From assembly GCA_035310125.1 (NCBI GenBank), contig DATGEP010000285.1, positions 1 through 18,143 on the forward strand: a DNA stretch of 18,143 nt. Reading direction: 5' to 3'. Below, in pieces: positions 5,513 through 12,453 of the stretch. Origin of the DNA: DATGEP01 sp035310125. Lineage in GTDB: Bacteria > Chloroflexota > Ktedonobacteria > Ktedonobacterales > JADMIN01. Made by a program: the position numbers and the translations under genes. Every line of letters begins with the position of its first letter. Within the stretch, counting starts at the first letter, position 1. The notes below the pieces were generated by a model, which did no database searches, was not told the DNA's origin, and worked only from the letters and a program-made list of their open reading frames with translations.

Positions 5513-6466
5513 ATTGCCGTTCTGGTCGAAGGCATAGTCATCCGACGTGGCGCTGGTGTTGTCTTGCTCGATGGTCACGAAGTACCCGCCCCAATGGGCA
5601 GAGAGCGGCGGGGAGTTGTAGTAGTTGCCGCCCGTGGTATTTGGCTCAGGATCGTAACCGTTGTACGGGTTGTAACCTTGTCCCCAGAACTTGGACAACG
5701 ACGTCCAGTCAGTTAGGGACCACGCTTCGTTCTGCGTGGTGTTGTAGTAGTAGTGACCGTCAAACGGCTGGTTGTTGCCGTTCAGCCACGGATCCCAGGT
5801 GTCTATATAGTAGATCGTTTTGCCATGGAGCGGATCAGATGGATCGTAATTTGCCCACACGCCATCTATCACGAAGGAGTGCGCCCCGCCATTAATCGTG
5901 ACACTGATAGGATCGTTGACGCCGTTTGAGGGCCCGTAATCGGACCCGAAGTCATACGTGGCCGTCGTAGCGCTGGTGCGATAGATCCAATTGTGGAAGT
6001 AGTAACCTGGCGGCGTATTTAAGTACAATCCCACAGAGATAGAGTGAGGGTCTGTTCCTCCATCAGCGGAAATATCAGCGGTCAAGTATGGGCCAGGGCC
6101 GTATTGGCGACCTGAACCACTGACTGCCGTCCCCCATGGACTCACCCGAGAAGGGCTGTTCAGGAGGTCATGAATCTGCTGTTGGGAAAGGTACGGCGGA
6201 TAGCCGTTGTTATACTGGAGCCAGTCATAATTGGATATGACGGCGATGTTGGCAATACCACACCAATTGCCGTATTGTTCTTGCTCATCCCATATCGATC
6301 CCTTCATCCGCGTCGGGCTTGCGCCGTAGAAGGTGCCTGGACACGAGCCACCAGGGCATCCCGAGGTATTTGTTGTATGTGGAGCAGCGTTGACACGTCC
6401 GGGTGCGACGAGACTCAGCAATATCGCTAGGAATACGCCAAGTCTTACCCACGAAATGCCCCTCAT
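5495..6466 (-). CDS. Secreted C39-like (papain-fold) cysteine protease family protein
   Basis: ATG 6466 gives a clean signal peptide (MRGISWVRLGVFLAILLSLV, cleavage likely after VNA, residue 27) and has AGGA six bases upstream; in-frame ATGs at 6523, 6505 and 6493 would only add a stretch before it. The mature part of about 296 residues carries the papain-fold triad layout: Gln64 five residues before Cys69 in QYGNWCG, His196 in GGAHSFVIDG, and Asp222/Asp225 in YYIDTWDPW. This is the order seen in C39-like peptidases (Peptidase_C39_2 and relatives). The family usually has CGP after the Cys; here it is CGI. The C-terminal half is rich in Tyr, Asn, Gly and Trp. It is the first gene of the leftward cassette. 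A peptidase fold is well supported; activity and substrate are not known. Confidence 0.75.
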   Translation of the reverse strand: MRGISWVRLGVFLAILLSLVAPGRVNAAPHTTNTSGCPGGSCPGTFYGASPTRMKGSIWDEQEQYGNWCGIANIAVISNYDWLQYNNGYPPYLSQQQIHDLLNSPSRVSPWGTAVSGSGRQYGPGPYLTADISADGGTDPHSISVGLYLNTPPGYYFHNWIYRTSATTATYDFGSDYGPSNGVNDPISVTINGGAHSFVIDGVWANYDPSDPLHGKTIYYIDTWDPWLNGNNQPFDGHYYYNTTQNEAWSLTDWTSLSKFWGQGYNPYNGYDPEPNTTGGNYYNSPPLSAHWGGYFVTIEQDNTSATSDDYAFDQNGNLAPHN

Positions 6467-6540
6467 GTTACATCCTGGCCGAATATTCATCATGACGTTC
6501 ACCATGGTACCACCGGAAAACATGCTGATGCTCGCTTTCG

Positions 6541-6578
6541 ATTAAAGCAGCCGACTATCGCTGGTCACGAGGTCACGA
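6541..6578 (-). promoter_or_regulatory. Probable promoter with tandem 8-bp repeats upstream of the protease gene
   Basis: Read leftward, GTGACC (6568-6563; 4 of 6 to the -35 consensus) and TTTAAT (6546-6541; 5 of 6 to the -10 consensus) are 16 bases apart. Transcription would start near 6534 and leave a leader of about 68 bases before ATG 6466. The -35 lies inside two perfect tandem copies of GGTCACGA (6563-6578), a layout suited to an operator for a regulator binding direct repeats. Confidence 0.4.
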
Positions 6579-6627
6579 GGTCCCTTCGCGTGGGCTGCCT
6601 CCACCTGCCCAATTACTTCCTAAATCC

Positions 6628-6667
6628 ACTATTTGCTACCAAGCCGCCAGCTTTGGTAACAAATAGT
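6628..6667. repeat. 40-base imperfect palindrome upstream of the cassette
   Basis: ACTATTTGCTACCAA (6628-6642) and TTGGTAACAAATAGT (6653-6667) pair at 14 of 15 positions around a 10-base centre, which itself can pair GC/GC. It is AT-rich compared with its surroundings and has no U-run on either side. It lies about 160 bases upstream of the protease start, beyond the promoter-like site. It may be a regulator site, a transcript-end structure, or the trace of a small mobile palindrome. Confidence 0.75.
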
Positions 6668-6815
6668 ACCCTACAGGTGAGCCGTTTGTCAAGTACCTGG
6701 TGCGCGTCATTCAAAACTTTGAGCTCCCTTTGGCTGCTCAACTTGGCGTCTGGATGTATTTCGGCCCGCACAGGCGAGCATTGTCGCCACCTAGGAGCGC
6801 CAGCGGGGTCAGTCC

Positions 6816-7160
6816 ATGAACGCCAGCGAGCAGGTGTTGGCGCTGGCCGAAGCCGCCGAGCAACAGCTAGCGGGCGTAGATGCAAGGGCCGAAATTGCCA
6901 CGGTCAGGCTGGAAGGCTATTCCGAGCGGCTTGCCTAAATTGCCACCGACAGCCAACGCCAGCTCAAGAAACTTCAACTGTGCGATCCCAACGACCCAGA
7001 CGAGCAGGAAGGCATCGCCTGTTACCGCGAGCGCATTGACCGGCTCGCCCTCTCAGCGCATCGCCCTCCGCCGCCCGGCTCCTACAGCGATTGTATCAGA
7101 GCTGACAGCGCATGCCACTCACTCAGGGGCGTGGCTGAACTGCTCTCCGTATGCATCTGA
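6816..7160 (+). pseudogene. Broken small helical-protein gene (in-frame TAA)
   Basis: The gap 6667-7357 has no intact gene. ATG 6816 opens 40 codons of Ala/Glu/Gln-rich helix (EQVLALAEAAEQQLAGVDAR) to TAA 6936-6938. The same frame then goes on with natural-looking helical sequence (IATDSQRQLKKLQLCDPND, DEQEGIACYRERIDRLALSA) up to about 7065, then degenerates and stops at 7158-7160. This fits one small coiled-coil protein gene with a nonsense mutation and a decayed 3' end. AGGAG lies at 6793-6797, too far from the ATG for a good start. Composition recalls the 120-aa helical protein at 2677, but I see no firm alignment. Confidence 0.4.
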
Positions 7161-7357
7161 AGGCAGACTTGATCCGCCTCCGCCGTTCCTTATAACAACA
7201 AAGCCGTGTGCTGACTATCGCACAGTGGCTCCAAAGCCGGGCACGCTGACGCGGCTGAGACCGCAATTGGGTACCGTACTTGTCGGGCTATCTATCACGC
7301 AGGTACAGTTGGCACAGGCTTGGGCTGGCCCAACGTGTCGAGGCTGTGTCGTTCCCG

Positions 7358-7459
7358 CTATCTCTTCTTCGGTTTCTTCGCGGGCTTAGGAATGGATACC
7401 TTGGCACCTTTCTTCGTGGAATAGATGGCAACTTTTCCTATTTTGGCGAAGAAACCCAT
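7358..7459 (-). CDS. Very small Lys-rich cationic protein, 33 aa
   Basis: Read leftward, GAAGAGGCGTAACGGA precedes ATG 7459-7457, with GAGG about 9 bases before the start. The frame has 33 codons to TAG at 7360-7358. The peptide has an aliphatic/aromatic N-terminal half (MGFFAKIGKVAIYSTKKGAK) and a Pro/Lys-rich tail (PKPAKKPKKR). It carries about 11 basic and no acidic residues. It could bind nucleic acid like basic tails of small DNA-binding proteins, or act as a membrane-active cationic peptide. The codons are clean, and the AT-richer composition stands out from its GC-rich neighbours. It is alone in a gene-poor stretch. Confidence 0.5.
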   Translation of the reverse strand: MGFFAKIGKVAIYSTKKGAKVSIPKPAKKPKKR

Positions 7460-7600
7460 TCCGTTACGCCTCTTCAATAGCCAGCCCTACGAAAGCCGGT
7501 CGCTCGGTGGTAGGCAATGCACTGCCACACCGCTGACTCGCATCAGTAAGTCACACAAAGGTAGGCGACGTCAATCGCAGATGCGATGTGCTGCCACGCA

Positions 7601-7640
7601 CAAAAGAAAGCTGCCGGATAAGAGAGCGTTATCCAGCGGC
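7601..7640 (-). terminator. Factor-independent terminator of the S9 peptidase gene
   Basis: Read leftward, GCCGCTGGATAA (7640-7629), a 7-base loop, and TTATCCGGCAGC (7621-7610) form a 12-position stem with one mismatch and one wobble. TTTCTTTTG (7609-7601) follows immediately as the U-rich tail. It lies 115 bases downstream of the stop at 7755. The stretch between 7460 and 7754 holds nothing else that I can identify. Confidence 0.7.
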
Positions 7641-7754
7641 TTGACCTGTTCGGCAGATGTCAGTCTGTACGTGATTGGTTGGAGAGGATGCACGTCCCGG
7701 CGTTAAAATCAGCTAGCGCGTACGCCTGCCGACCTCCCGCCCTGGCAAGCTGTC

Positions 7755-9605
7755 TCACACTGAACTCGGCTTGAGATGCGCGTCGAGGAAGCGGGCGATA
7801 GCCGGATACGCGATCAGCCGGTTAGCCCGCTTGATGATGCCATGTCCCTCGTCGTCAAAGACCAAATATTCCACGGGCAACCCCCGCGCACGCACCGCTG
7901 TAGCGATCTGTTCCGCCTCGCCCACCGGCACACGCGGATCGTTGCGGCCGTGCAGCACGAAGAGCGGCGCCGCGATGTGGTCCGCCGAGCGCAGCGGCGA
8001 AATCTCCTCCAAAAACTCCCGGTCGTGTTCGAGGCTGCCATATTCCGGCTCGCGCAGCTTGCGTCGCCAGGGTCCCGTGTTCTCCAAAAACGTCACGAAG
8101 TTGGCGATACCGACGATGTCTACACCAGCGGCCCAAAGATCGGGATAGGTCGTCAGCGCGGCTAGCGTCATGAAGCCGCCGTAGCTGCCGCCCATCACGG
8201 CGATGCGCGCCGCGTCAGCGGTGCCGCTCCGCGCGAGCCATTCCGCCGCGAAGCGCAGATCCGCCACCGAATTCATGCGCAGGCGTACATCGTCCAAACT
8301 CTGGTAGTCATACCCGTAGCCCGCGCTGCCGCGCACGTTCGGCGCCAGCACCCCATAGCCGCGCCGCACCAGGTACTGGATGACGGTATTGAAGTTGGGG
8401 CGAAACTGACTTTCGGGACCGCCATGCACCCACACCACAACAGGCAGCCCCCGCGTCTGGCCCGTTCGCGGCAGAAATAGGAACGCGGGTATCTCGCGGC
8501 CATCGAAGGTGGGATAGTGCACCAGCTCCGGCGCGACGAAGCTCGCGCGCGCAATGCCAGCCGTATCGCTGCGCGTCGCCCGCCAGAGTGTCTGCTGCTC
8601 CACATCCCACACGCGCACATCGGGATTATCGTCCGCCGCGTCCAGCGTGAAAGCGAGGCGACTACCATCGCGCGACCACGTGACCTCGCGCACGACGCAG
8701 GCGGGCAGCTCCGGCGCGGACAGCGGGCGGCGGCGCTCCCAGCCATCCGCCACATCGAAGATGACGAGCTTCGAGTACCCATCCTCATTGGTGACGAGCG
8801 CCAGCCGGCTGCCGTCATGCGTCAGCGCCAGCTCGTCGGCGTTCCACTGGTCGTCGGTGAGATAGGTCAGCGCGGTCGTGGCGAGATCGAGGTAGGCGAG
8901 GCAGAGAAACTGGCGGCCCCGGTCGCTGAGTAGATACAGTCCTTTGCCGTCGGCGGACCACTGAGCGGCGATATGCCGCGCCTGCCCCTCGCGAATCTCT
9001 GGCGTCAGCAGGCGCGCCTCACGTGTCTGCACGTCAATCAGCCAGAGCTGGTCGCGCACGTTCGCGTCGAACCGCATGGCGAGCACCTGCCGCCCATCCG
9101 GCGAGTAGCGCGCGGCGTAGTTGGTGCCGTCCTGCTGGAGCAGCCGCCGCGTCTCGCCACTCGCGATGTCCCGCTCATACACGTCGAAGTAGCGCGGGTC
9201 GCGCTCGTTACTGCTATAGCAGATGCGGGCGCCATCCGGCGACCACTCACCGAATTGAAAGATGGTCTCTGGCTCGTTGGTGAGCGGGACAAATGTCGAG
9301 CCGTCGGCAGCCAGCAGATAGAGCTGCGAGCGCTCGTTGCCGCCCACATCGGCGGTGACGAGGAGCCTATCAGCAGCGGGTGAGAATGTCGCGCTCTCCA
9401 CCCGCTCGCCGCGATAGGTCAGCTGCGCCGGCCACGCGGGCAACGCCGCACCCACATCCACAGCCACCCGCCACACCTCCGCGACGCCCGTGATATCCGT
9501 CAGGAAGCTGAGCTGCGTGCCGTCAGGTGAGAAACTGGCGCCAAAAGCCGTACGTACATTGAGGTATCGCTCGAAGCCAACGAAGCCATAGCCCGCTGCT
9601 GCCAT
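7755..9605 (-). CDS. S9-family serine peptidase (prolyl oligopeptidase / acylaminoacyl-peptidase-like)
   Basis: The protein has 616 residues from ATG 9605, chosen because GGGAG lies 8 bases upstream; ATG 9626 is also in frame but its purine-rich site is only 3 bases away. The N-terminal 340 residues hold repeated beta-propeller blades with SPDG/SADG/SRDG-type motifs (SPDGTQLSF, SPDGARICY, SPDGRQVLA, SRDGSRLAF). The C-terminal alpha/beta-hydrolase domain has HGGPESQ (394-400), the nucleophile GGSYGGF (Ser474), the acid HGRNDPRVP (Asp556) and the catalytic His in DEGHG (His588). The propeller normally limits access to short peptides; the enzyme cleaves at the N-terminal side of oligopeptides. 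There is no signal peptide, so it should be cytoplasmic. It is divergent from the sigma factor gene and ended by the hairpin at 7601-7640. Confidence 0.93.
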   Translation of the reverse strand: MAAAGYGFVGFERYLNVRTAFGASFSPDGTQLSFLTDITGVAEVWRVAVDVGAALPAWPAQLTYRGERVESATFSPAADRLLVTADVGGNERSQLYLLAADGSTFVPLTNEPETIFQFGEWSPDGARICYSSNERDPRYFDVYERDIASGETRRLLQQDGTNYAARYSPDGRQVLAMRFDANVRDQLWLIDVQTREARLLTPEIREGQARHIAAQWSADGKGLYLLSDRGRQFLCLAYLDLATTALTYLTDDQWNADELALTHDGSRLALVTNEDGYSKLVIFDVADGWERRRPLSAPELPACVVREVTWSRDGSRLAFTLDAADDNPDVRVWDVEQQTLWRATRSDTAGIARASFVAPELVHYPTFDGREIPAFLFLPRTGQTRGLPVVVWVHGGPESQFRPNFNTVIQYLVRRGYGVLAPNVRGSAGYGYDYQSLDDVRLRMNSVADLRFAAEWLARSGTADAARIAVMGGSYGGFMTLAALTTYPDLWAAGVDIVGIANFVTFLENTGPWRRKLREPEYGSLEHDREFLEEISPLRSADHIAAPLFVLHGRNDPRVPVGEAEQIATAVRARGLPVEYLVFDDEGHGIIKRANRLIAYPAIARFLDAHLKPSSV

Positions 9606-9822
9606 GCGATCTTCTCCCATCTTCATATACTCACCACGCTGAGGTAGGCATCATCGGTGCTCGCACAGCGCGTGCCGTGCTTAGAAGCATACCCGTTTCT
9701 CACAGCCGCGGTGTACTCGTGTCCGCTTCGTACATCTACGCCGTCCTCTCCCCGCGCCCGCGACTGGTAGAGGCGCCGCCTGCCGCGCCCGCCGGGGGTG
9801 ACGTTTCTGCGCTCCAGCGCTA

Positions 9823-9852
9823 TTGGACACGCTGGGTCCGGCGCGATACACT
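9823..9852 (+). promoter_or_regulatory. Possible promoter for the sigma/anti-sigma operon
   Basis: TTGGAC (9823-9828) and TACACT (9847-9852; 4 of 6 to consensus) are 18 bases apart and end 27 bases before the sigma start. The -35 match is only 3 of 6, so the call is weak. The site is in the 274-base gap between the divergent peptidase and sigma genes, where both promoters must lie. Confidence 0.3.
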
Positions 9853-9879
9853 GAAGCGCAAGCATACGCTGGAGGGAGC

Positions 9880-10545
9880 ATGCCTGACGATTCGCGGGGC
9901 GGCGAGGAGCGCGTGCGCAGCCTGGAGAGCGGGCTGATCGCACGCAGCCAGAAGGGCGACACACGCGCGTTCAACCAGCTGGTGGAAACGCACCAGGCCG
10001 GAGCGTATGCGCTGGCCCTGCGCATGCTCGGTGATCCTGAGGCGGCGGCGGATGTAACCCAGGACGCCTTCTTCTCGGCGTTTCGCGCGATTGGCTCCTT
10101 CAAGGGCGTGTCATTCCGAGCATGGCTGCTGCGCATCGTCAGCAACGGCTGCTATGACTACTGGCGCGCCCAGGGCCGGCGCCCCGCGACATCCCTGGAA
10201 GCCGCGCTTGAGGACGACCGCGACGGCGAAGCGGCGGCCCAAAGCAGCGATGCCCGGCTCCCCAGGGCAATGATAGATCCATCCTGGGATCCGGAGCGGG
10301 TCGCGCTAAAGGCGGAGATGATCGAGCAGATCCAGGCCGCGCTGCTGAAGCTGCCGCCGGAGCAGCGGCTCGCCGTGATTCTCAGCGACATCCAGGGGAT
10401 GCCATACGACGAGATCGCCCGCGTGATGAATACCTCATTGGGAACGGTGAAATCGCGCATTTCGCGGGCACGCACACACCTGCGCGGACTTCTCTTGCGC
10501 CACGGGGAACTTTTCGGCGGTTCGGGCCGTCGTGACGGTGGATAG
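9880..10545 (+). CDS. ECF-type RNA polymerase sigma factor (sigma-70 family)
   Basis: The product has 221 residues from ATG 9880, with GGAGGG directly upstream. The frame is open further up (from TTG 9823) but without a ribosome binding site. Region 2 covers about residues 33-100, with the core-binding DVTQDAFFSAF (58-68) and the DNA-melting/-10 segment SFRAWLLRIVSNGCYDYWR. An Asp/Ala-rich linker follows (101-145). Region 4, the -35-binding helix-turn-helix, covers about 152-207 (LPPEQRLAVILSDIQGMPYD, then TSLGTVKSRISRAR). Regions 1 and 3 are absent, as in the extracytoplasmic-function class. The next gene, 29 bases on, encodes a ZAS-type anti-sigma factor, which should hold this sigma factor inactive at the membrane until a signal releases it. 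It probably regulates its own operon. Confidence 0.93.
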   Translation: MPDDSRGGEERVRSLESGLIARSQKGDTRAFNQLVETHQAGAYALALRMLGDPEAAADVTQDAFFSAFRAIGSFKGVSFRAWLLRIVSNGCYDYWRAQGRRPATSLEAALEDDRDGEAAAQSSDARLPRAMIDPSWDPERVALKAEMIEQIQAALLKLPPEQRLAVILSDIQGMPYDEIARVMNTSLGTVKSRISRARTHLRGLLLRHGELFGGSGRRDGG

Positions 10546-10574
10546 ACATTCAGCTAGCGACAAAGCGGTAGGGC

Positions 10575-11306
10575 ATGACGAGCGGTAACGGCACACAACA
10601 CGGCGATTGGGATCAGCGGCGCGAGCAGCTTTCCGCATACCTGGACGGCGAGCTGGCGGACGGCGAGCGAAAAGTCCTGGAGGCGCACCTGGTGGGATGC
10701 GCTGAGTGCCAGCGTGAGCTGGCCCAGTTGCGCCACGTGCGTAAGCTGCTGCGCGCGCTCCCCACTCCCGCTCTGCCGCGCTCATTCACCCTCCCCGTCC
10801 AGCAGCCCGCGCCCGCACGACTCGCGACTCCGCCCGTGCGGCGCGGCGGCCGGCTCGCCCGCGCGACCCAGTGGACCGGTGGCGTCGCCGCATCGGTAGG
10901 TCTGCTGCTGATCCTGGGCAGCGCGCTCATGAGCGGCAGCATCGGCCCCTCCGGTGCGGGAAGCGGCTACGCGCCCTCCGCCTCTTCTTCGCAACGAACC
11001 TCGAACGGAGCAGAAGCGTCAAGTACGACGACCCATGCGCCCTCTCATGTGGGCGTTCAGGGCAGCGCGACACCGACGCCACAGCCATCTTCGTCGTCGT
11101 CAGATATGCCCGGTGTCACGCCGAGTATCACGCCGGACGTCACCCCCTCGCAGATCGCCCGGACTCCCACGGAGCCGCCCCAATTTGGCAACGAGAACAC
11201 GACTGTGTCAGCCAGCACGACCCTGGGCCTGACGGGCGCCGGCTTGGCCGGCGGCGGCGCGCTCCTCTTTGTCGGCGGCAGTATCGGCCGCCGCCGGAGG
11301 CGGTAG
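10575..11306 (+). CDS. ZAS-type (zinc-finger) transmembrane anti-sigma factor
   Basis: The product has 243 residues. The N-terminal cytoplasmic domain has the zinc-binding anti-sigma signature H-x3-C-x2-C (His38, Cys42, Cys45 in AHLVGCAEC), preceded by the typical LSAYLDGELADGER helix. A transmembrane helix lies at about 101-119 (TGGVAASVGLLLILGSALM). The outer part, 120-212, is low-complexity Ser/Thr/Pro-rich (TPTPQPSSSSS, GVTPSITPDVTPS). A second hydrophobic segment at 215-236 (TTLGLTGAGLAGGGALLFVG) is followed by a run of Arg at the very end, which is unusual for this family. It should sequester the sigma factor encoded directly upstream. The start ATG 10575 has GGTAGGG only one base upstream, a poor spacing; no better start is seen. 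Its stop is 3 bases from that of the convergent MaoC gene. Confidence 0.88.
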   Translation: MTSGNGTQHGDWDQRREQLSAYLDGELADGERKVLEAHLVGCAECQRELAQLRHVRKLLRALPTPALPRSFTLPVQQPAPARLATPPVRRGGRLARATQWTGGVAASVGLLLILGSALMSGSIGPSGAGSGYAPSASSSQRTSNGAEASSTTTHAPSHVGVQGSATPTPQPSSSSSDMPGVTPSITPDVTPSQIARTPTEPPQFGNENTTVSASTTLGLTGAGLAGGGALLFVGGSIGRRRRR

Positions 11307-11309
11307 AGG

Positions 11310-12200
11310 TTACCCCTCGCCCAGCGCGACATCGGCGTCACCCGTAAGGATGCGCTCGCCCGCCTGATTGTCTATCCACACATCCAGGTGCTGGCGGCCA
11401 TTCTCCCGCGCGCCAGCGACGCCGTGGCACATCAGCGTGTCGCCTGGCCGCACCATCGCCTGAAAGCGCACCCTGAGGCGCACCACCCAGCCGCGGTCGC
11501 CGCTCTGCGCGCTGACCCAGTCAGTAAGCATCTGGCCGGCGAACGCCATGCTGAGCATGCCATGCGCAATCGTGCCATCCAAACCCACGGCCCGCGCCGC
11601 CTCTGGATTGATATGGATAGGGTTATGGTCCCCGCTCACCTCAGCGTAGGCGTTGATCTGCTCCTGAGTGACGGACTTCGAAAGTATGGGAATCGCGTCA
11701 CCCCCCGCTGGGCGCGCCTTGGCGCCGCTCCCGCTGGCCGCCGCGGACGCGGCTCCGGCATCCGGCGGCGCGTCGCGCACGATAACGGTCGAGCGGCCCG
11801 TCACGACGCGCTCACCCTCTGGCGTATCCCCAAGCTGCTCGATAGTCATGATCGCCATGCCCCCGGCCCGCGCGGTCTGCCGGATCGCGGCGACCCGATG
11901 GCGCACGCTCAGGGTGTCGCCCACGCAAAGTGGGCGCGTATACTCATACTCCTGCTCGCCATGCAACACCTGCGAATGCTCAGGATCGAGGCCCGCTTCA
12001 GCGAAGGACACGCGGAAGCGCGTTACAAACGTGGGCAGCGCGGGGATATTGGCGAAGCCGGATAGCTGGGCGGCCGCGGGGTCACGGAAGATGGGGTTCG
12101 TGTCGCCAACGGCCTCGGCAAAAGCACGAATATCCTCAGCGGCGATGGTCCCGGTCTCAACCTGCGTCTCATGACCAACCAGCGATGGATCGAGCGGCAT
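11310..12200 (-). CDS. MaoC-family double-hotdog hydratase/dehydratase
   Basis: The protein has 296 residues; ATG 12200 is preceded by AGGAGGAATCCCCA, a strong ribosome binding site. Two hotdog domains are visible. The N-terminal one (about 5-145) has the AVGDTNPIFRDPAAA loop with Phe where the catalytic His would be, as in non-catalytic MaoC N-terminal halves. The C-terminal one (about 170-296) has the full hydratase-2 motif AEVSGDHNPIHINPEAA with Asp191 and His196, then GLDGTIAHGMLSMAF. An Ala/Gly-rich linker joins them. Relatives hydrate or dehydrate enoyl- or hydroxyacyl-thioesters (R-specific enoyl-CoA hydratase, fatty acyl dehydratase HadAB-like fusions). The sequence gives no exact substrate. 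The gene is alone, divergent from pth and convergent with the anti-sigma gene. Confidence 0.88.
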   Translation of the reverse strand: MPLDPSLVGHETQVETGTIAAEDIRAFAEAVGDTNPIFRDPAAAQLSGFANIPALPTFVTRFRVSFAEAGLDPEHSQVLHGEQEYEYTRPLCVGDTLSVRHRVAAIRQTARAGGMAIMTIEQLGDTPEGERVVTGRSTVIVRDAPPDAGAASAAASGSGAKARPAGGDAIPILSKSVTQEQINAYAEVSGDHNPIHINPEAARAVGLDGTIAHGMLSMAFAGQMLTDWVSAQSGDRGWVVRLRVRFQAMVRPGDTLMCHGVAGARENGRQHLDVWIDNQAGERILTGDADVALGEG

Positions 12201-12350
12201 TGGGGATTCCTCCTACGTGTGCGTCATCCGTGCGTGTCGTCGCGGGTATCCTACCACGCGGCGTGGACCGTGCGCGACCTGCCAGCGCTTCGTGGCGGCA
12301 TGCCTCCAGACGCATCTTGAGGCGCCTGCCACGCTACTGAGCCTCCAAAG

Positions 12351-12359
12351 TGGTATAAT
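12351..12359 (+). promoter_or_regulatory. Extended -10 promoter for pth-mfd
   Basis: TGGTATAAT has a perfect TATAAT (12354-12359) with the TGn extension. No good -35 hexamer is found at 16-18 bases upstream, as is common for extended -10 promoters. Transcription would start near 12366, leaving a leader of about 88 bases before the GTG of pth. The rest of the 253-base gap between the MaoC and pth starts shows no other feature. Confidence 0.6.
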
Positions 12360-12453
12360 GAGTGGAGCGCAGGGGGGTCGTCACAGGGACTCTCCCGGCG
12401 TTGTGCGCGCCCGCGCCGCATAGCTCGTTTGGAACAGGAGAGCGGTTACTGTC

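Noticed and set aside
11265..11330. Possible bidirectional terminator between the anti-sigma and MaoC genes
   Set aside because: Only a short GC-rich stem (CCGCC/GGCGG) inside the anti-sigma coding end and no U-run on either strand.
11670..12174. Long + strand frames antisense to the MaoC gene
   Set aside because: Antisense shadows; the - strand gene has two clear hotdog domains and a strong ribosome binding site.
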